DNA from: Motilimonas cestriensis
GTDB taxonomy: Bacteria > Pseudomonadota > Gammaproteobacteria > Enterobacterales > CBDFNC01
Length of the DNA stretch: 44,078 nt
Assembly: GCF_021295315.1 (NCBI RefSeq)
Contig: NZ_JAIMJA010000029.1
Coordinates: forward strand, 1 to 44,078
Reading direction: 5' to 3'
Shown here in pieces: positions 35,587 to 43,068 of this stretch. The translations under genes were made by a program, and so were the position numbers. The notes below the pieces were generated by a model. It was not told the DNA's origin. It did not search any database and was given only the letters and a program-made list of their open reading frames with translations. Position 1 is the first letter of the stretch; each line of letters opens with the position of its first letter.

Positions 35587-36600
35587 GTGACAAAACATCA
35601 CTGGATTTGGCTAGGGGCAGGACTGGCGAGTGTGCTATTGCTTGCCGCGACATCGGTGTCGGTTGGTGCTGGGCAATATGGCTTTACGGATGCGTTTAAA
35701 TACCTCGTATTAGGCGAAAGAAGCCAAGATCAACAACTTGCTATGGTGATGGACACCTTACGCTTACCACGTACTTTATGCGCTGTGATAGTGGGAGTCA
35801 GCTTATCTCTGGCCGCGTCATTGCTACAAAGTGCAACGCGTAACCCGTTAGCAGAGCCCGGTTTATTGGGCGTTAATGCCGGTGCGGTACTCGGCCTTGT
35901 CACCGGACTCACTTATTTCGGGGTTGAATCAGCCCATGGCTATTTAGTTTGGTCAGGAGTGGGTGCGTTTGTTGGCAATGGGGTTGTGTTGCTTATTGGC
36001 CATTTATTGGGTAATTCGAGCCCGTTAAAACTGATTTTAGTGGGGGTTGCATTGAGCGCTACTTTTGGCGGTCTGTCGAACTACATTTTATTGTCCAACA
36101 ACGTGGTGTTGGATCAATTTAGGTTTTGGAATTTAGGCTCATTAGCAGCAGCGGATATGCAAGCCATGCTGATGATCATGCCTTTTATGCTGGTCGCCAT
36201 GGTTATCACCATTATTTTGGCGCGTAAGCTGACACTCATGCAACTTGGTGAGCATCAGGCTAAGTCCTTGGGCATTGATACTGGTTGGGTGCGTATTGGG
36301 GTGTTGATTGCATCAACTATTTTCACCGCTTGCGCCATTTCGGTAGCCGGCCCGATTAGTTTCGTGGGCTTTCTAGCGGCCTATTGTGCGCGCATGGTTG
36401 AGCCTGTTACTTTGTCTAAACAAGTCATGTTTTCTGCTTTGTTTGGTATTACTTTTCTATTTATTGCAGATATTTTAGCGCGCTGGTTGATCCAACCTTT
36501 TGAAATGCCAAATGGCGTGATATTAGCACTGATTGGTGCGCCTGTTCTTATTGCGGTGGTGCATCGCGGTGGGTTTCGATCGTTACTGGCGGTTAAATAA
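35587..36600 (+). CDS. FecCD-family ferric siderophore permease subunit 1
   Basis: A BtuC/FecD-like inner-membrane permease, about 337 aa with roughly ten helices. GTG 35587 is favoured as start because GGAG lies eight bases before it; a TTG at 35554 is open but unsupported. It shows the hallmark DTLRLPRTLCAVIVG, the QSATRNPLAEPGLLGVNAGA loop, and SVAGPISFVGFLAAYCARM near the C-terminus, where the ATPase-contacting helix lies. It forms a heterodimeric channel with the next gene's product. Confidence 0.92.
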   Translation: MTKHHWIWLGAGLASVLLLAATSVSVGAGQYGFTDAFKYLVLGERSQDQQLAMVMDTLRLPRTLCAVIVGVSLSLAASLLQSATRNPLAEPGLLGVNAGAVLGLVTGLTYFGVESAHGYLVWSGVGAFVGNGVVLLIGHLLGNSSPLKLILVGVALSATFGGLSNYILLSNNVVLDQFRFWNLGSLAAADMQAMLMIMPFMLVAMVITIILARKLTLMQLGEHQAKSLGIDTGWVRIGVLIASTIFTACAISVAGPISFVGFLAAYCARMVEPVTLSKQVMFSALFGITFLFIADILARWLIQPFEMPNGVILALIGAPVLIAVVHRGGFRSLLAVK

Positions 36601-36609
36601 GGAATTGCT

Positions 36610-37698
36610 GTGTCTTTAACTTCATTCGCAAAAACCAAGGTTTCGCCCCCACTTCATGGTGCTGCTATACCCACTGGTAAATGGCTTTTTACTTGGCGCC
36701 GTCACAGTTTGTTGCTGGAAAAGCGTGCCGTGTGCATCGGGTTGCTTTTGCTGCTCGCTTTGATGATCTTGTCGGTAATTTCCATCAGTGTTGGCTCTGC
36801 TAAGCTGACGCCTTGGCTAGCGCTGCAAGCAATATTTGGTGACACCAGTCGTTTAATCGAAATCATGGTATTTAAAATACGTTTACCCAGAGTGGTTGCG
36901 GTGTTGACTGCCGGCGCGGCAATGGGCCTAGCGGGGTGCTTGATCCAATCATTGGTCAGAAACCGCTTAGCTACCCCAGATATGATAGGGGTAAATGAAG
37001 GCGCGACGCTGGCCATTACCTTTTTTACACTTTATATCACCATGGGGTCGTGGCCTTGGTGGATAGCGCCAATAGGTGCCATGTTCGCGGCGTTGATATT
37101 ATATTTTTTATGTAAAAACCCCGGTGAGCAGGGCTATTTATTTGTTGTTATTGGCATTGGTGTTTCAGAATTAATGCGCGCCTTGGGCGAGTTTTTGATG
37201 TCGACAGAATCAATTGTCCATGTCAGCGCGGTGTACATGTGGACGATGGGGAATTTTGTTGGTCAAGGTTACAGTACCAGCTTACCCGTTGCGGCTATTT
37301 TATTGGCCCTTTGTCCTTTAGTCATGTATTTCTCACGGCAGTTAAATGTACTTCGGTTAGGCGTGGACACAGCGCAAAGCTTAGGTGTTAACGTTGATAG
37401 GGTGCAATTGGCCATTTTAATGCTGGCCATTATGATTGCCGCATTGGGCACGGCCATTGGTGGTCCCGTGGTATTTATTGCCATGGCGGCACCAATTATC
37501 GCTTCTTACTTATTAAAAGACCGCATTGTTCCATTATGGTGCGCAGCTATTTTGGGCGCCTTGCTGTTACTGTGCAGTGACACCTTTGTACGAGTGTTAG
37601 CGGATCCCCACGAGGTTGCTACGGGGATCATGACACGGATTTTAGGCGGAGTGATGTTATTAATCTTTTTATTGCGTGATAAAGGAAGGGCTGACTAA
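36610..37698 (+). CDS. FecCD-family ferric siderophore permease subunit 2
   Basis: A 362-aa second permease subunit, slightly long because of about 30 extra N-terminal residues before the first helix. Motifs: FKIRLPRVVAVLTAGAAMGLAG, QSLVRNRLATPDMIGVNEGA, and AIGGPVVFIAMAAPIIASYL. GTG 36610 has AAGGA six bases upstream. It starts nine bases after the first permease, and its stop overlaps the ATPase start by one base (TAATG), so the three genes form a tight transcription unit. Confidence 0.92.
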   Translation: MSLTSFAKTKVSPPLHGAAIPTGKWLFTWRRHSLLLEKRAVCIGLLLLLALMILSVISISVGSAKLTPWLALQAIFGDTSRLIEIMVFKIRLPRVVAVLTAGAAMGLAGCLIQSLVRNRLATPDMIGVNEGATLAITFFTLYITMGSWPWWIAPIGAMFAALILYFLCKNPGEQGYLFVVIGIGVSELMRALGEFLMSTESIVHVSAVYMWTMGNFVGQGYSTSLPVAAILLALCPLVMYFSRQLNVLRLGVDTAQSLGVNVDRVQLAILMLAIMIAALGTAIGGPVVFIAMAAPIIASYLLKDRIVPLWCAAILGALLLLCSDTFVRVLADPHEVATGIMTRILGGVMLLIFLLRDKGRAD

Positions 37699-38507
37699 TG
37701 GCATTATTGTCTGTTAACGGAATAAATTTTTGCTATGAAAGTAAGGCTGTGATTAAGGATGTTTCAATTACCTTAAGTGCCGGCTCTTTAGTGGGTATTG
37801 TTGGACCAAATGGCGGCGGGAAGTCAACCCTAATCAAGTTATTGGCGAAGCAAATGATGCCGACAGCAGGTGAAATTGTGTTAAAACAACAGCCGTTGTC
37901 AAACTACACGATGAAGCAACTGGCTAAGCATATCGCTTATTTACCACAACACCCAACAATCCCGGCGGGCATCACGGTAGAGCAATTGGTGCAATATGGG
38001 CGACATCCTCATCAAAGCTGGTTTAGGCAGTGGAGTGAGCAAGATGCTGAGCAAGTTGCCAAGGCGATCCAATTAATGAATCTAGAAAGCATTCTTGATC
38101 AGTCAGTTGCTAGTTTATCTGGCGGTCAACGTCAACGCGCTTGGTTAGCGATGATCCTTGCCCAAGACACCGATATCATCCTGTTGGATGAGCCAACCAG
38201 TGCGCTAGATATAGGCCATCAAATTGAGGTACTAGAAAGTATTAGCGAAATGGTGAGTGCAGGTAAAACGGTGGTCTTAGTGATCCATGATTTAGCCGCG
38301 GCTGCCCGCTATTGCGATGAGCTGATCGCGATTGGTGAAGGCAAGGTGATAGCATCAGGCCCGGTAAATGACGTTATCACAAAAAGCTTGATTGACTCGC
38401 TTTACAAAACTGATGTGGATATTATGCAAGCGCCATTTGATCATGCCCCTGTTATTGTACCGCGCCGGAAAAAGAGCAACGTTGTTGACTTAAAACGGTT
38501 AGGCTAG
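37698..38507 (+). CDS. Ferric siderophore ABC transporter ATP-binding protein
   Basis: A 269-aa ATPase of the FepC/FecE type that powers the two permeases. Walker A is GPNGGGKST, Q-loop YLPQHPTIPAG, ABC signature LSGGQRQR, Walker B DIILLDEPTSALD, and H-loop VIHDL. All catalytic residues are intact. A short basic tail (VPRRKKSN) ends the protein. It converges with the ferric-siderophore reductase gene; 38508-38615 contains only a weak 7-bp inverted repeat (ATCGGGA/TCCCGAT). Confidence 0.95.
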   Translation: MALLSVNGINFCYESKAVIKDVSITLSAGSLVGIVGPNGGGKSTLIKLLAKQMMPTAGEIVLKQQPLSNYTMKQLAKHIAYLPQHPTIPAGITVEQLVQYGRHPHQSWFRQWSEQDAEQVAKAIQLMNLESILDQSVASLSGGQRQRAWLAMILAQDTDIILLDEPTSALDIGHQIEVLESISEMVSAGKTVVLVIHDLAAAARYCDELIAIGEGKVIASGPVNDVITKSLIDSLYKTDVDIMQAPFDHAPVIVPRRKKSNVVDLKRLG

Positions 38508-38615
38508 GGGCGAGTCAGCACATTTTCATCCCTGAACACGAAGTTTTGCTAACCCTCAGAGGGAATCGGGAGATCGATTGATGCATCCCGATAGCGATGT
38601 CTTCACATAGAGAAA

Positions 38616-39428
38616 TCAGTTTTCTAATACATCATGTCGGCGTTGGTGGTAGGCATCTTCACTTTGGCCATTACGCCAATAGGGAATGGCATAAACCTGA
38701 GTGCGCTCAATATCTAAATGGCGACGAACATGGCGACGTAAGCCCACCACAATCGTTTCTTCGCCGCCAAACCAAAAATAGCTATCTTCACTTTGCAATG
38801 TTTGCTCGATGAAACTTTGGATCAACCTATCACTTTGTGCCGGCTGACCAACAAACCAGCGAACAGTGACGCCTGTGGGTACCGCTAAATCATCGATATC
38901 AGTCTTACTTGGCACTAATAGCGCAATATAACCCTGACTAGTGGACGGCATATCGGCAATCATCGCACTGATGGCGGGAAGGGCCGTTAAGTCCCCTGCC
39001 ATGTAGTAATAACGAGCGGGTTTTAACATTGGCTCGGGGCCACCTGGGGGCGAAATCCCAAGCACATCGCCAATTTTAACGTGGGTGGCAAAGCGGGTTG
39101 CTGGGCCAAGATCGCCGTGCAGCGCGAAGTCAATCTCAATCTCTTGCTCTGCTTCGCGAAATGCACGAATAGAGAAAGTGCGTAAGATAGGCTTATCTTT
39201 ATCTGACTCCCAGCGTGGTCCTTTGCTGGTCATGGTCGGTAATATTGGCTCTAATTGATGTGGCTGAGGCAGCATAATTTTTATGTGCGCACCATTACAT
39301 TGAAACGGGTAGCTAGCCAATGCGGGGCCAGTAAAACAAATGCGGCGTAAATGGGGACTAATATCGCGAACAGACTTCACTGTAACAAGTATCGGTTGGC
39401 GGATCTTAGTTGACGGTTGTTGCGGCAT
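38616..39428 (-). CDS. viuB: Siderophore-interacting protein (ViuB-type ferric-siderophore reductase)
   Basis: A 270-aa cytoplasmic FAD-dependent reductase that frees iron from imported siderophore. The N-terminal FAD domain has RTFSIRAF, then FALHGDLGPATRFA, and SPPGGPEPM; the C-terminal SIP domain begins YYYMAGDLTALPAISAMI and ends with YFWFGGEETIVVGLRRHVRRHL, the NAD(P)H-binding half. The start has AGGA seven bases upstream. It is more like ViuB/YqjH than the iron-sulfur FhuF type. The weak Fur-like sequence at 39451-39469 lies just upstream. Confidence 0.92.
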   Translation of the reverse strand: MPQQPSTKIRQPILVTVKSVRDISPHLRRICFTGPALASYPFQCNGAHIKIMLPQPHQLEPILPTMTSKGPRWESDKDKPILRTFSIRAFREAEQEIEIDFALHGDLGPATRFATHVKIGDVLGISPPGGPEPMLKPARYYYMAGDLTALPAISAMIADMPSTSQGYIALLVPSKTDIDDLAVPTGVTVRWFVGQPAQSDRLIQSFIEQTLQSEDSYFWFGGEETIVVGLRRHVRRHLDIERTQVYAIPYWRNGQSEDAYHQRRHDVLEN

Positions 39429-39450
39429 AAATGCATCCTAAAAAGTAAAT

Positions 39451-39469
39451 GAGATGTATTACTATTTTC
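39451..39469 (-). promoter_or_regulatory. Putative Fur box upstream of the reductase gene
   Basis: The minus-strand sequence GAAAATAGTAATACATCTC agrees with about 12 of 19 Fur consensus positions, some 25-40 bases before the viuB start. It is moderate by itself and supported by the gene's role. Confidence 0.4.
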
Positions 39470-39830
39470 AATTATACGGAAAGCAGTTAATTATAAAAGT
39501 AGAATTTACAATGCGCGTTGAGAATGTCGGTATCGGTGGATAATTGAATTTGATTAGTAACAAACATGTTTTGAGCAAAATGAGTTAATACTTGTCGCAT
39601 AACATTGTTAGTCGCCGTTTTGTCGGAATATGACAGCGAAAGCGCAACGTAATCTATAATTGATTGTTTACTATATATAAAAATGATGTAAATATTGTGG
39701 ATATGTTTTAGACGCCGTTTTGGGGCGCTTTATCACCCCATTATGGGATCTAATAAGCTGTTAGCTGACTGAATCTGTAATATTTCATCGATTGTTTTAA
39801 TGGTTTTGGGTAACCAAGGGAAATACAACT
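39470..39830. other. Leader region before the cassette genes
   Basis: No gene and no integrase frame are seen. GTTAGCTG near 39760 matches the 7-8 bases at the end of the first attC site (41417-41423), so it could be the recombination point where the first cassette was inserted, but no matching inverse core or hairpin stands before it. GGGAAA at 39819-39824 serves as ribosome site for the DUF1254 gene. Confidence 0.35.
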
Positions 39831-41342
39831 ATGAAGAAGTTCAACCCACTTACATTGTTTTTTACATCTGCTGTGCTCGCTTTATCAGCCTTGTCGACGG
39901 TTCAGGCTGAAGTATCGCCGGAAACGCTGGAATCAATATCGATACCCGACAGAGTTAAGACACCTATCGGTAAACTGGAATTCTTCGATGGTGTGCCGAG
40001 CGATGCCACGATCGACAAGCTTTATGACAACCTCGACCGGATGCGAGCTGTAGAAGTTTACCTGAACAACCAGGGTGCCGGATCGTTGAATGCAATGCGG
40101 GCTGGCAATGCGAGTATTGGCGCGAATCGTTCAAACGTGGTGCCTATCTCCGAACAGCTACTCAAGCCTGAATCCCTGTACCTGACCGGCAACACGTCTA
40201 CTCTGTATGCCGTCAATTATCTCGACCTGAAGACCGACGGGCCACTGGTCGTCGAACTACCTCCGGGCATGCTTGGGTTCCTCGACGATGCTTGGTTCAG
40301 GTTCGTCAGCAATCTTGGTGCGATCGGCCCTGACCGCGGCAAAGGTGGCAAGTATCTGATATTGCCCCCGGACTACGCTGGGCCGGAACCGGCAGGCTAC
40401 TTCATCGTGAAACCACGCACCTACAATAACCTGATGTTCTTGCGTGGCTCGATCAAGGACGGGCTAGCGCCTGCCGTGCAGAACATCAAATCAAAGCTCA
40501 AGATTTACTCGCTTACAGAAGCGGATAATCCCCCCGAGACTGAGTTCGTAAACTTTTCCGGCATGAGCTACAGCACGATCGTGAGTAATGACATTAGCTT
40601 TTACGAGGAGCTCAACAAGCTCGTACAAGTGGAGCCGATCGATGCCATCGGAGCAGAGATGCGCGGTCAACTGGCGGCTATAGGCATTGTCAAAGGCAAG
40701 CCGTTTAAGCCCGACGCACGCATGACCAAGCTGCTGAACGAAGCCGCGATGATTGGCAGTGCCACCGCGCGCGCTATCACTTACCAGCCGCGCATAGACG
40801 GCGTGTTTATTTATCCCGATACCGACAGCTCCTGGACGATGGCGTATGCAAACAAGAACACGTCGTTCGAGGAGGAAGGCGCAATGGGCCTGGATGCGCG
40901 GGTATTGTTCTATTTCAATGCGACTGGCGTAACGCCGGCCATGGCGACAACTCATGTCGGCGCCGGTTCCGACTATGCCCTGGCATACCTGGATGCGAAC
41001 AAGAAAGCATTCGACGGCTCAAAGACCTACAAGCTTCACCTACCGCCGAATGTTCCTGTCAATGACTTCTGGGCAGTGACGCTGTATGACACGCAGACGC
41101 GTTCGCTGCTACAGACCAGCCAGATGTTTCCGACGGTTGGCAGCCAAAGCGATGGCTTCCAGAAAAATGCCGACGGCTCCTACGATGTCTATTTCGGGCC
41201 GAAAGCACCAAAAGGAAAAGAGTCGAACTGGCTGCAGACCGTACCGGGCAAGAGTTGGTTCACCATCTTACGCATGTATGGCCCTCTGGAACCCTGGATC
41301 AACAAAACCTGGCGCCCTGGTGAAATCGAGAGGACTGAGTGA
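39831..41342 (+). CDS. DUF1254/DUF1214 domain secreted protein (cassette gene)
   Basis: A 503-aa exported protein with a signal peptide (1-26, ending VQAE). The N-terminal DUF1254 part (about 70-210) contains LYLTGNTSTLYAVNYLDL and LVVELPPGMLGFLDDAW; the C-terminal DUF1214 part (about 350-490) contains YKLHLPPNVPVNDFWAVTLYD and KESNWLQTVPGKSWFTILR, both typical of COG5361. No enzymatic role is established for the family. It is clearly more GC-rich, with different codon use, than neighbouring genes, so it came from another genome. The attC site eight bases after its stop marks it as an integron cassette gene, although it is larger than most. Confidence 0.88.
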   Translation: MKKFNPLTLFFTSAVLALSALSTVQAEVSPETLESISIPDRVKTPIGKLEFFDGVPSDATIDKLYDNLDRMRAVEVYLNNQGAGSLNAMRAGNASIGANRSNVVPISEQLLKPESLYLTGNTSTLYAVNYLDLKTDGPLVVELPPGMLGFLDDAWFRFVSNLGAIGPDRGKGGKYLILPPDYAGPEPAGYFIVKPRTYNNLMFLRGSIKDGLAPAVQNIKSKLKIYSLTEADNPPETEFVNFSGMSYSTIVSNDISFYEELNKLVQVEPIDAIGAEMRGQLAAIGIVKGKPFKPDARMTKLLNEAAMIGSATARAITYQPRIDGVFIYPDTDSSWTMAYANKNTSFEEEGAMGLDARVLFYFNATGVTPAMATTHVGAGSDYALAYLDANKKAFDGSKTYKLHLPPNVPVNDFWAVTLYDTQTRSLLQTSQMFPTVGSQSDGFQKNADGSYDVYFGPKAPKGKESNWLQTVPGKSWFTILRMYGPLEPWINKTWRPGEIERTE

Positions 41343-41349
41343 GCTGGAT

Positions 41350-41423
41350 CAGCTAACAAACACATGCAGCTGGACAACAAACCGCTATGCGGTTTGTTGT
41401 CCTCTGATGTGAAGCGTTAGCTG
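41350..41423 (+). other. attC site 1
   Basis: This 74-bp site begins CAGCTAAC and ends GTTAGCTG, which are complementary. Inside, CACAT pairs with ATGTG, and a perfect 14-bp stem, GGACAACAAACCGC with its complement around TAT, forms the central hairpin. This is the R''-L''-L'-R' layout of an integron attC, with the crossover G|TTAGC near 41416. Confidence 0.88.
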
Positions 41424-41453
41424 TGGTTAACCTTCACACATTTAAGGAAAATG

Positions 41454-42317
41454 ATGTTTTTTAAGTTTATTAAGTTGGCTTTTGCTGTTGTTATTTTTTT
41501 CTCTGCGTCGCTAAGTGCCAAGGAAAGCACCGAATTTGAAATTCGAAATACGCATACCCTGAAAATAAAATCTGAAGTAAGCGGATTGGAGTACGAACTG
41601 TATATCCGCCTGCCTAACGATTACTCAGAAAATAACAAAAAATACCCGTTGGTATTATTAAATGACACAGGTTATTCAGTTGCAGTGGCGAGCGGCATTG
41701 TGCATCTGATGGCTGGCCGGGATATCGAGGATGTCATTATTGTCGGGATTTCATATTCCAAAGGGCATAACCCTTTGCTTAGTCGCACAAGAGACTACAC
41801 ACCAACATATGCCCCAAATGAAAAAAGGGGACATTCGCTCGAAGTTCAAAAGTATTCAGGTAAAGCCAGTCAGTACATTAGTTTCATATCAGACGAGGTT
41901 TTCCCCCTGATTAATCAAACATATCGAATCAGACAGGATAAAAAAATATTTGTTGGTCATTCATATGGCGGTTTGCTTGGCGCCAACATCTTGATCACTA
42001 ATTCCGAACTATTTGACTACTACATCTTAGGCAGTCCATCGTTTTGGTATGACAACAAAGTGATGTTTCGGCTGGAAAGTGACTTTGCAAAAAATAATAA
42101 GGCCATGAAAGCAAGTGTATTCATGTACATCGGTAGTGAAGAAGGTAGTATGGTAGAGGAAATGCTGGCATTCGAGAATCAGTTAAAATCACGCGATTAT
42201 CAAGGTTTAAGCATCCAATCCAAAGTATTGTCGGGATTGACTCATCACAGTGCTTTTGCAGTGTTGTTAACGGATGGCCTTCAAAAAGCTGTTCCAAGAC
42301 AAAGCAAAGGCAGCTAA
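41454..42317 (+). CDS. Secreted alpha/beta hydrolase, COG2819 esterase family (cassette gene)
   Basis: A 287-aa protein with a signal peptide ([17 protein letters not shown]). It has the esterase D-like fold of COG2819, the group that includes the IroE/Fes-type siderophore esterases: [13 protein letters not shown], the nucleophile elbow [10 protein letters not shown], and a probable catalytic His in LTHHSAF near the end. ATG 41454 has AAGGA at a proper distance; ATG 41451 is too close. The attC site overlaps its stop, so it is a cassette gene. The substrate is unknown, but a periplasmic role on an acyl ester is plausible. Confidence 0.82.
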   Translation: MFFKFIKLAFAVVIFFSASLSAKESTEFEIRNTHTLKIKSEVSGLEYELYIRLPNDYSENNKKYPLVLLNDTGYSVAVASGIVHLMAGRDIEDVIIVGISYSKGHNPLLSRTRDYTPTYAPNEKRGHSLEVQKYSGKASQYISFISDEVFPLINQTYRIRQDKKIFVGHSYGGLLGANILITNSELFDYYILGSPSFWYDNKVMFRLESDFAKNNKAMKASVFMYIGSEEGSMVEEMLAFENQLKSRDYQGLSIQSKVLSGLTHHSAFAVLLTDGLQKAVPRQSKGS

Positions 42318-42367
42318 CAAATTTAGCCAGCGGATGCCTAACGGCACCGCTGCTAAAAGCGTTAGCC
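42313..42367 (+). other. attC site 2
   Basis: A short 55-bp site starts GCTAAC (overlapping the esterase stop) and ends GCGTTAGCC. The inner arms TTTAGC-c-AGCGG and CCGCTGCTAAA pair with one extrahelical base, the feature that orients attC recombination. Confidence 0.85.
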
Positions 42368-42381
42368 CTCATTGGAGTCGC

Positions 42382-42855
42382 ATGAAATTATCATTAATCG
42401 CTGCTGTTTCTGAAAACGGCGTTATAGGTTCAGGACTGGATATCCCTTGGTCAGTAAAAGGTGAGCAGTTATTGTTTAAAGCTATGACATACAATCAATG
42501 GTTAATTGTTGGTAGAAAGACTTTCGAGTCTATGGGTAAATTGCCAAATAGAAAATATGCAGTAATTACTCGTTCTGAAACAAAGTCCGAAGATAGCGAT
42601 GTTTTCTATTTCTCTTCTATTGATAATGCATTATCTACTCTGAAAAATATTACTGATCATGCATTTGTGTCGGGCGGTGGCGAAATATACAAAGCACTTA
42701 TCAATCGAGCTGAAACACTTCATATATCAACAGTTCATAGTGAAATTGAAGGTGATATATTTTTCCCTAATGTACCAAAGGGCTACCATAATGTGTTTGA
42801 ACAACGATTTAAATCAAACTTAGATTACACGTATCGCATTTGGCAAAAGGGCTAA
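42382..42855 (+). CDS. dfrA: Dihydrofolate reductase, DfrA1-family (cassette gene)
   Basis: A 157-aa trimethoprim-resistance-type reductase that makes tetrahydrofolate with NADPH. It follows DfrA1 almost along its full length: [76 protein letters not shown], and the closing YRIWQKG. The exact length equals that of cassette-borne DfrA1-like enzymes and is shorter than chromosomal FolA-type genes with other features. ATG 42382 has GGAG five bases upstream. The flanking attC sites (42313-42367 and 42850-42950) define a standard cassette. Whether it confers resistance, and its exact allele, cannot be told by eye. Confidence 0.92.
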   Translation: MKLSLIAAVSENGVIGSGLDIPWSVKGEQLLFKAMTYNQWLIVGRKTFESMGKLPNRKYAVITRSETKSEDSDVFYFSSIDNALSTLKNITDHAFVSGGGEIYKALINRAETLHISTVHSEIEGDIFFPNVPKGYHNVFEQRFKSNLDYTYRIWQKG

Positions 42856-42950
42856 CAAGGCAATTAAACGGAACTAAAACAGTGGGTTACGTTTCGCTTC
42901 GCTACACATTTTAACCCACTGTTTTAGTCCGCTTATTGCGGCGTTGAGGC
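42850..42950 (+). other. attC site 3
   Basis: A 101-bp site begins GGCTAACAA at the dfr stop and ends GCGTTGAGGC. The inner perfect 16-bp stem ACTAAAACAGTGGGTT/AACCCACTGTTTTAGT, plus outer GCAA/TTGC and CGGA/TCCG arms, gives the long VCR-like hairpin of chromosomal integrons. The 3' core GTTGAGG departs slightly from GTTRRRY. Confidence 0.85.
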
Positions 42951-43068
42951 TGTAGAATTTCTCTTTTTAGGGGCTAATACGCCCGATTTTCAAGTTGGTC
43001 GTTTTTTAACCTTGAACCATCTTTCATGCTGTGATCTAATCAATATTATTCACCTGCGACTCATTGTT

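Noticed and set aside
39759-39767. GTTAGCTG as the end of an upstream attC or attI site
   Set aside because: No matching inverse core or pairing arms were found upstream, so it is kept only as a possible insertion point.
40491-40955. 154-codon minus-strand open frame inside the DUF1254 gene
   Set aside because: High GC lengthens shadow frames; the plus-strand protein matches a known family and has a signal peptide.
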